Assembly: GCA_018266075.1 (NCBI GenBank)
Contig: JAFEBB010000041.1
Location: forward strand, 1-64,000
Direction of reading: 5' to 3'
Length of the DNA: 64,000 nucleotides
DNA from: Deltaproteobacteria bacterium
Lineage (GTDB): Bacteria; Myxococcota; Myxococcia; Myxococcales; SZAS-1
Shown here: one piece after another, positions 18,461-25,496 of the stretch
Numbering within the stretch: position 1 is the stretch's first letter
How the letters are laid out: the number at the start of each line of letters is the position of its first letter
Position numbers and translations under genes: made by a program
Notes under the pieces: model-generated
What the model saw: the letters and a program-made list of their open reading frames with translations, nothing else
Told to the model about the DNA's origin: nothing
Database searches by the model: none

Positions 18461-18874
18461 ATGGGCGAAAAACCTTGGTTGCACAGGATGCCTGTGCCGC
18501 GACGTGTTCGTGCACGGGCCATCACGATTGCGCGCGATCTCCGAAAGCAACCGACTCAAGGCGAGTGGCTGCTCTGGTCTGCGCTTCGTGGCTCACGGCT
18601 CGGTGTGAAGTTTCGACGCCAGCAATACGTGGGACCGTTCGTCGTCGATTTCTACGCGCCTGAGTTGCGGCTCGTCATCGAAGTCGACGGACCTCATCAC
18701 ATGAGGCAACTCGACTACGACCGCGAGCGCCAGGGGCATCTCGAGTCGCTCGGATTTCGCTTCCTGCGGCTCACGACGCCTGAGGTGGAGCGCGATCTCC
18801 CCGCGGCGATCGATCGAATCGCCAAGACACTTGCGACTCTTCGCTCACCCACCCCCGACCCCTTTCCCGCGTGA
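18461..18874 (+). CDS. DUF559 (Vsr-like PD-(D/E)XK endonuclease fold) protein
   Basis: The 137-aa product from ATG 18461 (alternative ATG 18488) matches DUF559: basic N-terminus with RARAITIARDLRKQPTQGEW, the family Glu in QGEWLLWSALR, the core KFRRQQYVGPFVVDFYAPEL, the acidic active-site strand LRLVIEVDGPHH, and a C-terminal GFRFLRLTTPEVERDL helix. The family is related to very-short-patch-repair endonucleases; its cellular role is poorly defined. The last residues (around PTPDPFPA) and the stop codon are encoded by, or directly abut, the right inverted repeat. Gene and repeat therefore appear to move as one unit. Confidence 0.88.
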   Translation: MGEKPWLHRMPVPRRVRARAITIARDLRKQPTQGEWLLWSALRGSRLGVKFRRQQYVGPFVVDFYAPELRLVIEVDGPHHMRQLDYDRERQGHLESLGFRFLRLTTPEVERDLPAAIDRIAKTLATLRSPTPDPFPA

Positions 18875-18907
18875 GACGGGGAAGGGGTCGGGGGATGGGG
18901 TTTCGCG
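18866..18907 (+). repeat. Right inverted repeat of DUF559 element
   Basis: This is the exact reverse complement of 18355-18396 over 42 bp. It overlaps the stop codon of the DUF559 gene (TGA at 18872-18874) and ends 29 bp before the start codon of the next lipoprotein gene. It may therefore form part of that gene's leader. Confidence 0.9.
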
Positions 18908-18936
18908 GGGGGAAGGGCGCTAATCTCCTCCACCCC

Positions 18937-21522
18937 ATGCGCCACCTCTCTCCACTCCTCCTCGCCACGCTCATCGCCTCCGGCTGCTCCTGCGGCGCGA
19001 CGAAGGCAGGGAACGGCAGCTCATCAGGCAGCACGGGCGCGTCGGGCTCCAACGGCAGCTCCGGTTCGACGGGCGGCACGTGCAGCGGCGCGGCGCCGCT
19101 CTGCACCCTTCAGCACGGAGTCTGCTCCGGCTCGCACGCCCACTGCACGAACGGCGCCTGGCAGCCCTGCGACGCGAGCGACTACGGCTCGAACTACTCA
19201 CCGACTGAATCGACCTGCGACGGCCTCGACCACAACTGCGACGGCACACCGTCAGGCACGGTGGCTTGTGGCGCGAGCTGCTGTCCCACAGGGGATCTCT
19301 GCGTGGCTGGCTCGTGTGTGGTGGGCGGCTCGGGCTGCACCAGCGACGGCGCGTGCCAGAGCGACACGCATTGCGTCGGGGGCCACTGCGTCCCCTGGGG
19401 TGACGGCGGCTTCGACCCGACCTGCTCGCACCCCATCACCCCCGCGCACTTCTCGCCGAGCATCCGCTGCGCCTGGCCCGGCACGCAGACCGGCTTCGCG
19501 GATCCCGACCACGTGCAGGTCATCACCACGCCGCTGGTCGCGGACTTCCACCTCTATCCCGACGCGCATCCGATGGTGGTCTTCCCCACCCAGAACTCAC
19601 TCGGCGGCGGCGCGCCCGAGTGCGTCGGTGACGCCACCGACTTCGGCCTCATCCGCGTCCTCGATCCACAGAGCTGCACCGTCGTCGCCACGCTCGACGC
19701 CGCCGACCAGCACGTCATCGGCAGCTCCACGCCTGCAATCGGCGACCTCGACGGCGACGGAAATCCGGACATCGTCGCCGCGGCCGTGGGCGGGGGACTG
19801 GTGGCCTTCCACTTCAACACCGCGACCCAGGCCTGGGAGACGCTCTGGCACTCCACCGACCCGAGCGGAAACCCGAGCACGCTCAACAGCGGCGGCTGCA
19901 TGTGGGGCGGCCCGTCGATCGCCGACGTCGACGGCGACGGACTTCCGGAGGTCGTCTTCGGCGGCGTGATTCACGATCACACCGGCAAGATCATCGGCCA
20001 GTCGCTGGGCATGCAGAGCTACTCCAACGGCATCGATCCCGTGCTCGCGGACGTGGATCTCGACGGCGGCCCCGAGCTCGTCACCGGCAACGGTCTCTTC
20101 AGCTACGACCCGACCGCGCGCGACTTCGTGGCCGTCCCATCCTTCGCCGGGACCACGCTCGCGAACGGCTTCACCGCCGTGGCGCGCTTCGGGAGCTGGC
20201 CCGTCGCCGGCCAACCCGATCCTGGCTATCCGCAGATTGCCGTGGTGAGCGCGGGCCAGGTGCGCGTGCAGACGCTCGATGGAACGGTGGTCTTCGGCCC
20301 CTACGCGCTGCCCGGCTCGAGCGGAGGCGGTCCTCCGACCATCGGCGACTTCAACGGCGACGGCCAGCCCGACATCGCCGCCGCCGGCAGCGACAGCTTC
20401 ACCGTCTTCAGCTTCCACTGCTTGCTCGACGGCGGCGCGCTCCCGAGCGACTGCCAGTCCGAGGGCATCCTCTGGAGCAAGCCCAGCCAGGACCACAGCT
20501 CCAACATCACCGGCAGCTCGCTCTTCGACTTCACCGGCGGCGGGCGCGTGAACGGCGTCTACGCCGACGAGTGCTTCACGCGCGTCTACGACGGTCCCAC
20601 GGGTCAGGTCATCTACTCGCAGTGGCACTCGAGCTGCACCTGGTACGAGAACCCGGTCGTGGCCGACGTGCTCGCCAACTACAGCTCGCAGCTCGTGGTG
20701 GGCTCGAACCAGAACTGCAACGTCGACTGCACCGGCTCCACCGAGGACGACGGCACCGGCCGCCGCGTGGACATCGCCTTCGAAGGACTGACCTGCGTCA
20801 CCGCCGACGACTGCCCGGCCGTGAGCGATACCTGCGTGGGCGGGTTGTGTCGATGCACGAGCGACGACGGCTGTTGCGGCAACGCCGGTCAGTGTCCGAG
20901 CGAGGGCTTCGTCTGCGCGCCGCCGCCCGCCTCGGGCGATCCCGCCTCGGGCAACACCTGCCGCGCGGTGCACAACGGCAGCTACGCGGGCGTCCGCATC
21001 TACGCCGACGGCAAGAACCGCTGGGCCGACTCGCGCAGCATCTGGAACCAGCACGCGTACGCAGTCACCAACGTCAACGACGATGGAACGATTCCTTCGA
21101 TGTCCGCGGCGAGGCACAACTGGCTCGTCTCGGGGCTCGACAACTTCCGCCAGAACGTCCAGGGCCAGCTCACGCCGCTCGCGGCCGCCCACTTGACGAT
21201 CGACTTCACCAACGTCACCTGCGTCGATGGCGGCGCCACGCTCGATTTCCAGGGCGAGGTCTGCAATCGCGGCGCAGGCGGGGTGGCCGGCGACGTGCCG
21301 GTCCAATTTGACGACGCTCAAGGCAACCCCATCTGCAGCACCACCACGCCCATCGCGCTCGGGGCGGGCGCGTGCGTGCAAGTGGGCTGCTTCGGAACCT
21401 CGCCCGACGCCGGGACAGCGCAGCTCGTGGCCGTCGTGGATCCCACGGGCGCCACCCGGCCCTGCGACGGGGCTCAAAACGACTCCACCCTCACCGGGTT
21501 TGCCTGCTTCAGCGCTCGCTGA
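18937..21522 (+). CDS. Lipoprotein with VCBS/FG-GAP repeats and a MopE-type motif
   Basis: Starting at ATG 18937, the 861-aa product has a lipoprotein signal (HLSPLLLATLIASGC) and a Ser/Gly linker. A MopE-type metal-binding motif (CDGLDHNCDGTPSG) comes next. Four FG-GAP/VCBS-like calcium loops follow: GDLDGDGNPDIVAA, ADVDGDGLPEVVFG, ADVDLDGGPELVTG and GDFNGDGQPDIAAA. A Cys-rich insert lies near residues 630-690 and a CARDB-like domain near the C-terminus (FTNVTCVDGGATLDFQGEVC). The repeats suggest a seven-bladed-propeller-like surface protein. The DUF559 element sits immediately upstream and may affect its promoter. Confidence 0.8.
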   Translation: MRHLSPLLLATLIASGCSCGATKAGNGSSSGSTGASGSNGSSGSTGGTCSGAAPLCTLQHGVCSGSHAHCTNGAWQPCDASDYGSNYSPTESTCDGLDHNCDGTPSGTVACGASCCPTGDLCVAGSCVVGGSGCTSDGACQSDTHCVGGHCVPWGDGGFDPTCSHPITPAHFSPSIRCAWPGTQTGFADPDHVQVITTPLVADFHLYPDAHPMVVFPTQNSLGGGAPECVGDATDFGLIRVLDPQSCTVVATLDAADQHVIGSSTPAIGDLDGDGNPDIVAAAVGGGLVAFHFNTATQAWETLWHSTDPSGNPSTLNSGGCMWGGPSIADVDGDGLPEVVFGGVIHDHTGKIIGQSLGMQSYSNGIDPVLADVDLDGGPELVTGNGLFSYDPTARDFVAVPSFAGTTLANGFTAVARFGSWPVAGQPDPGYPQIAVVSAGQVRVQTLDGTVVFGPYALPGSSGGGPPTIGDFNGDGQPDIAAAGSDSFTVFSFHCLLDGGALPSDCQSEGILWSKPSQDHSSNITGSSLFDFTGGGRVNGVYADECFTRVYDGPTGQVIYSQWHSSCTWYENPVVADVLANYSSQLVVGSNQNCNVDCTGSTEDDGTGRRVDIAFEGLTCVTADDCPAVSDTCVGGLCRCTSDDGCCGNAGQCPSEGFVCAPPPASGDPASGNTCRAVHNGSYAGVRIYADGKNRWADSRSIWNQHAYAVTNVNDDGTIPSMSAARHNWLVSGLDNFRQNVQGQLTPLAAAHLTIDFTNVTCVDGGATLDFQGEVCNRGAGGVAGDVPVQFDDAQGNPICSTTTPIALGAGACVQVGCFGTSPDAGTAQLVAVVDPTGATRPCDGAQNDSTLTGFACFSAR

Positions 21523-21556
21523 GTTCCTGCCCCCAAGCCGTGCTAGGTTTCGCGGC

Positions 21557-22279
21557 ATGAGCGAGCCGCAGAATCCCAACCCGTCGCCTTCGCCTGCGCC
21601 GTCGGATGCGTCGGCCAGCCCCCAGCCCCCAGCCCCCAGCCCCCAGGCTTCGGCCCCCAGCGCACAAGCGGCTGCTGCCCCTGCCAAAGAAGGTTCGCGC
21701 TGGACGAGCCTCGCGCTCGCCGTGGCGGTGGTGACCGTGGGCGGCTTCTTGCTCGGGCGTGCTGGCGGCTCTTCGTCCGCGCCCGAGCCGATGCGGACCC
21801 TCACCCAGCTGCCGCCGCGCAACGTGCCCGCGCTCTCGCCCACGCGCCTGCCGCCCGGGGTGCTCGCGCAGCGCCTGCGCGATGCCCGCTTCAGGCCGTC
21901 GACCGCGATGCAGCCGACCCAGGGTGCTTCGCTCCCCGCCTCGCCTCGCGCGATGCTCAAGGCCCCGCCCGAAGAGGCCGTCGCGCTCCAGGCCGTGGCC
22001 AACGTCGTGGGCGCCGCCGCCACCGCCGCGCGGCCCCGGGTCGAGACCTGCCTGAGCAAGGCGAGCACCCAGCCCGCGACGGCCACGGTGGCGTACACCG
22101 TCCACCGCGATCCCAACGCGGGCGGAAGCATTCGCGACGCGCACATCACCAACGCGAGCTTCGAGGACGCCCAGGTGCGGCAGTGCGTGGTCGACGCGTT
22201 CGCGGCAACGCACATCCCGGAGCTGCGCGGCACCGGCGACCTGGTGGGCTCTGGGAACTTCAGCGCGCCCGCTCATTGA
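21557..22279 (+). CDS. Single-TM protein with divergent TonB-like C-terminal domain
   Basis: The 240-aa product starts at ATG 21557. It has a Pro/Ser/Ala-rich cytoplasmic start, one TM at ~52-71 (LALAVAVVTVGGFLLGRAGG), a Pro/Arg-rich linker and a C-terminal domain. In the domain, AARPRVETCLSKA, ATVAYTVHRDP and VRQCVVDAFAATHIPEL follow the AgmX/PglI pattern of two Cys separated by beta strands. It is shorter and more divergent than the other three copies in this window. It is probably an envelope-spanning protein; the partner is unknown. Confidence 0.7.
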   Translation: MSEPQNPNPSPSPAPSDASASPQPPAPSPQASAPSAQAAAAPAKEGSRWTSLALAVAVVTVGGFLLGRAGGSSSAPEPMRTLTQLPPRNVPALSPTRLPPGVLAQRLRDARFRPSTAMQPTQGASLPASPRAMLKAPPEEAVALQAVANVVGAAATAARPRVETCLSKASTQPATATVAYTVHRDPNAGGSIRDAHITNASFEDAQVRQCVVDAFAATHIPELRGTGDLVGSGNFSAPAH

Positions 22280-22322
22280 CCGCGAAGGCGCTGCGAACTA
22301 GAGCACCGCAATCGGAGGAACC

Positions 22323-22607
22323 ATGAAGCGCGTGGCGTTGATTCTCCTGGCCGGGATGCTCCTGGCTTCCTCGGCCGAGGCGCGGGGCAAGCGGTCGAAG
22401 TCCGGTCTCAACGACAAGAACCCCAGCGAAGACTTCTCGAGCCACTTCGATCAGGAAGTGAAGTACGACCGCGAGCACCCCAAGGCCGACGAGGCCTCGA
22501 GCTCCACCACCGAAGCGCCTGCGCCCAAGAAGAAGCGCTCCTCGTCGTCGCACCGGCGCCGCAGCAAGCCGTCCACGCCGGCGCCGAGCACCACCGACTC
22601 CCTCTGA
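22323..22607 (+). CDS. Small exported basic protein
   Basis: The 94-aa product has a signal peptide (MKRVALILLAGMLLASSAEA) and a hydrophilic mature region with acidic patches, followed by a Lys/Arg/Ser-rich tail (KKKRSSSSHRRRSKPS). The GGAGG just upstream of ATG 22323 is a strong ribosome-binding site. The mature part is likely disordered. It precedes the CoA-transferase genes by 25 bp, but a functional link is not evident. Confidence 0.7.
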   Translation: MKRVALILLAGMLLASSAEARGKRSKSGLNDKNPSEDFSSHFDQEVKYDREHPKADEASSSTTEAPAPKKKRSSSSHRRRSKPSTPAPSTTDSL

Positions 22608-22631
22608 TCTTCGCAGCAAGCCGAGGCAACC

Positions 22632-23327
22632 ATGAACAAGGTGTACCAGGACGCGGCCGCCGCGCTCTTTGACCTCAAGGACGGCGCGGTCGTCATGAGC
22701 GGAGGCTTCGGCCTCTGCGGCAACCCCGAGAACCTCATTGCCGCCATCCACGCCAAGGGCACCAAGGGCCTGACCGTGGTGAGCAACAACTGCGGCACCA
22801 CCGAGCTCGGGCTGGGCGTGCTGCTCCAGGCCAAGCAGGTGAAGAAGATGGTCGCCAGCTACGTGGGCGAGAACAAGGAGTTCGAGCGCCAGTTCCTCTC
22901 CGGCGAGCTGGAGGTGGAGCTCAATCCCCAGGGCACGCTCGCCGAGCGCATCCGCGCGGGCGGGGCAGGGCTGGGCGGCTTCTACACGCCCACCGGCGTG
23001 GGCACCAAGATCGCCGAGGGCAAGGAGACGCGGGTCATCGACGGGCGCGAGTACGTGCTCGAGAAGCCCCTCAAGGCCGACTTCGCCATCATCCGCGCCT
23101 GGAAGGCCGACAAGTGGGGCAACTGCCAGTTCCACGAGACCGCCCGCAACTTCTCGCCCATCATGGCCATGGCCGCGAAGACGACGATCGTCGAAGCCGA
23201 GACGCTCCTCGAGGTGGGCCAGCTCGATCCGGACAATGTCCACCTGCCGAGCATCTTCGTGAAGCGCGTCTTCAAGGGCCGCGGCTACCAGCAGTGGATC
23301 GAGAAGCGCACCGTCCGCGCGGGCTGA
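22632..23327 (+). CDS. scoA: 3-oxoacid CoA-transferase subunit A
   Basis: The 231-aa product is the alpha subunit of a two-subunit succinyl-CoA:3-ketoacid CoA-transferase. Family features include DGAVVMSGGFGLCGNPENLI near residues 17-36, the VSNNCG block, LAERIRAGGAGLGGFYTPTG near 105-125 and FSPIMAMAAKTTIVEAE. The enzyme transfers CoA from succinyl-CoA to acetoacetate or related ketoacids, allowing their use through acetyl-CoA. The subunit B gene follows after 36 bp, forming a clear operon. Confidence 0.92.
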   Translation: MNKVYQDAAAALFDLKDGAVVMSGGFGLCGNPENLIAAIHAKGTKGLTVVSNNCGTTELGLGVLLQAKQVKKMVASYVGENKEFERQFLSGELEVELNPQGTLAERIRAGGAGLGGFYTPTGVGTKIAEGKETRVIDGREYVLEKPLKADFAIIRAWKADKWGNCQFHETARNFSPIMAMAAKTTIVEAETLLEVGQLDPDNVHLPSIFVKRVFKGRGYQQWIEKRTVRAG

Positions 23328-23363
23328 TTTCCTCTTCCGACATCCAGATCAAACGAGACCACC

Positions 23364-24017
23364 ATGCCTCTGACGCGTGAACAGATCGCCAAGCGGGTCG
23401 CCATGGAGATGCGCGACGGCTTCTACGTGAACCTGGGAATCGGGCTTCCCACGCTCGTCGCCAACTACGTGCCCCAGGGCGTGGACGTCGTCTTCCACTC
23501 CGAGAACGGGCTGCTCGGCATCGGGCCCTATCCCAAAGAGAGCGAGGTCGACCCCGACCTCATCAATGCGGGCAAGGAGACGGTGACCGTCATCCCCGGC
23601 GGCGCGTTCTTCGACTCGGCCACCAGCTTCGCCATGATCCGCGGCGGCCACGTGGACATGGCCGTGCTCGGCGCCATGGAGGTCTCCGAGAAGGGCGACC
23701 TGGCCAACTGGATGATCCCCGGCAAGATGGTGAAGGGCATGGGCGGCGCCATGGACCTCGCCACCGGCGCGAAGAAGGTGTTCGTGGCCATGGAGCACGT
23801 GGCCAAGAACGAGCCCAAGATCCTCTCCACCTGCAAGCTGCCGCTCACCGGCAAGGGCTGCGTGAACGTCATCGTCACCGACTACGCGTACATCGACGTC
23901 ACGCCGCAGGGGCTGCTCCTCAAGGAGCTCGCGCCCGGCCACAGCTTCGACGAGGTCCAGAAGCTCACCGGCGCCAAGCTCATCGCCGCGCCCGAGCTGA
24001 AGACGATGCCCGTCTGA
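23364..24017 (+). CDS. scoB: 3-oxoacid CoA-transferase subunit B
   Basis: The 217-aa product is the beta subunit. It contains the catalytic Glu in the [13 protein letters not shown] motif (about residue 47), which forms the covalent CoA thioester, and the [20 protein letters not shown] segment. It acts with the upstream subunit A. The length and motif order are canonical. Degradation of ketone bodies or branched intermediates is the expected role. Confidence 0.93.
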   Translation: MPLTREQIAKRVAMEMRDGFYVNLGIGLPTLVANYVPQGVDVVFHSENGLLGIGPYPKESEVDPDLINAGKETVTVIPGGAFFDSATSFAMIRGGHVDMAVLGAMEVSEKGDLANWMIPGKMVKGMGGAMDLATGAKKVFVAMEHVAKNEPKILSTCKLPLTGKGCVNVIVTDYAYIDVTPQGLLLKELAPGHSFDEVQKLTGAKLIAAPELKTMPV

Positions 24018-24076
24018 GCCGGCATCCCAGAATCTTTCGCGCGTGGTCCGGTTGGTGTTGAATTTGGCTGAAGCCT

Positions 24077-24080
24077 GGAG
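24077..24080 (+). promoter_or_regulatory. Shine-Dalgarno GGAG supporting a CTG start
   Basis: GGAG lies 7 nt upstream of the CTG at 24088. An in-frame TGA at 24082-24084 prevents any start further upstream. No ATG, GTG or TTG occurs before the conserved N-terminal motif, so this site helps to place the start. Confidence 0.55.
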
Positions 24081-24087
24081 CTGACGC

Positions 24088-24867
24088 CTGATCATCACGC
24101 TCACCACCGACTTCGGCGCCGACTCCGGCTACGTGGGTCAGATGAAGGGCGTGCTCGCGACGCGCGCGCCCGGCGCCGCGCTGGTGGACCTCTCGCACAG
24201 CATCCCGGCCTTCGACATCAGCGCCGCTGCGCTGCTGCTCGAAGATTGCATCTCGGCGTTCCCCGACGGCACCACGCACCTGGCCATCGTCGACCCGGGC
24301 GTGGGCACGGGACGTCGCGCGCTGGCCATCGAGTGGAAAGGGCATCGATTCGTCGGTCCGGACAACGGCATCTTCGAGCCGTTCCTCGACTCGGCCGCGG
24401 TGCACGTCATCCAGCGCCGCGAGATCTACCGCCACCCGGTGAGCGACGTGTTCCACGGCCGCGACATCTTCGCGCCTGCCGCCGCGTTCCTGGCCAAGGA
24501 TCGGCTGCCCGCCGAGCTCGGCCCGCCGCTCGCGGATCCGGTGCGGCTCAAGTGGCCCGAGGTGGAATGGGAGCCGCAGCGGCTGCGCGCGCCCATCATC
24601 CGCGCCGACTCCTTTGGCAACCTGCAGACCCGGCTTCGCCGCGAGTATGTTCCCGCCGACCGCAAGATCCAGGTGATCCTCGAGCAGCAGGGTGGGGAGC
24701 GCACCGAGCTGCCCTTGCGGCGCGCGTACGGCGAGGTGGAGATGGGCGAGCTGGTGGCGCTCTGGGGCTCCAACGGGCGCCTGGAGATCGCCGAGGCGCG
24801 CGGCTCCGCGGCCAAGCGGCTCAACTTCGCCCCGGATGAGCTCTGGGTCGAGGTGGCCTGGAGCTGA
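24088..24867 (+). CDS. SAM hydrolase (SAM hydroxide adenosyltransferase, DUF62)
   Basis: The family hydrolyses S-adenosylmethionine to adenosine and methionine. The conserved N-terminus IITLTTDFGADSGYVGQMKG is encoded from 24091, upstream of the first standard start (GTG 24133). Beginning at 24133 would remove the TDFG motif that binds the adenosine moiety. The frame closes upstream at TGA 24082, so the likely start is CTG 24088 (259 aa), with GGAG 7 nt before it. Other motifs are AIVDPGVGTGRRALAIE, FVGPDNGIFEPF and FHGRDIFAPAAAFLA, all canonical, with a C-terminal beta-barrel region (SFGNLQTRL). Confidence 0.88.
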   Translation: MIITLTTDFGADSGYVGQMKGVLATRAPGAALVDLSHSIPAFDISAAALLLEDCISAFPDGTTHLAIVDPGVGTGRRALAIEWKGHRFVGPDNGIFEPFLDSAAVHVIQRREIYRHPVSDVFHGRDIFAPAAAFLAKDRLPAELGPPLADPVRLKWPEVEWEPQRLRAPIIRADSFGNLQTRLRREYVPADRKIQVILEQQGGERTELPLRRAYGEVEMGELVALWGSNGRLEIAEARGSAAKRLNFAPDELWVEVAWS

Positions 24868-24952
24868 AAATCGCGAGGGTATTGCCGCCCCTGGTGGCTT
24901 GTGCCTAGTGTCGAAACGTTCCCGCGAATGATTTGTCGAGGGCAAGTACGCC

Positions 24953-25318
24953 ATGGGTGAGCGAAACCAGCGGCGATCGGATCGGCTGCACCACGAGCTG
25001 CTCGTGGCGTACCGGACGGTCGACGGCTTCATCACCGACTGGGCGGTGAACATCTCCAAGGGCGGCATCTTCATCAACACACGCACGCCGCTCGCGGTGG
25101 GCACGATGGTGAAGCTCATCATCTCCCTGCCCGACGCCGCCTTCCCCTTCGATCTCACGGGCCGCGTGACGCGCATCCACGAGTACGACAACACCACGAA
25201 TCTGGTGCCCGGCATGGGCCTCGAGTTCGTGGACGTGGACGACGAGAAGCGCGTGCGCATCGAGAAGTTCGTAGACCGGCTCCGCAAGGACCTGCCGGAC
25301 TCCAACGAGCCCGCTTAG
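24953..25318 (+). CDS. PilZ domain protein (cyclic-di-GMP-binding type)
   Basis: The 121-aa product is essentially one PilZ domain. It has an N-terminal RRSDR (RxxxR-like) motif and NISKGGIFI, corresponding to the (D/N)xSxxG motif, followed by the beta-barrel strands VKLIISLP and FDLTGRVTRI and by PGMGLEFVDVD. Both c-di-GMP contact motifs are present, so binding is plausible. It belongs to the myxobacterial group TIGR02266 by its appearance. It is a cytosolic adaptor; the target is unknown. Confidence 0.9.
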   Translation: MGERNQRRSDRLHHELLVAYRTVDGFITDWAVNISKGGIFINTRTPLAVGTMVKLIISLPDAAFPFDLTGRVTRIHEYDNTTNLVPGMGLEFVDVDDEKRVRIEKFVDRLRKDLPDSNEPA

Positions 25319-25496
25319 CTCGACGGTTTCGCTTCACGCCCAGTGAAACACTCGCGCCGCCTTCGTGGCGCTGCTCCGCTTGGGGCTACGACGCCTGTTG
25401 AGCGGTTTTCTCGAGCCTTCACAAGCTTGTCCAAGTCCGCGCGGCACTTGGTAACATGTTGCTCCGGACCTGGCGGGTTGGTCCACCGGAGCATTC

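Larger units (their letters stand above)
18355..18907 (+). mobile_element. Candidate compact element: DUF559 gene between 42-bp inverted hairpin repeats
   Basis: A perfect 42-bp sequence at 18355-18396 recurs in inverted orientation at 18866-18907. Each copy is itself a hairpin. Only the DUF559 gene lies between them. The layout resembles a transposase gene bracketed by inverted REP sequences, but the enzyme belongs to a nuclease family rather than the REP-associated tyrosine transposases. No target-site duplication was identified by eye. The preceding 18184-18354 stretch contains a protein-like frame ending at 18341 (GEAIAASAYLRSLLKQQ) that may be the tail of a disrupted gene. Confidence 0.6.
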
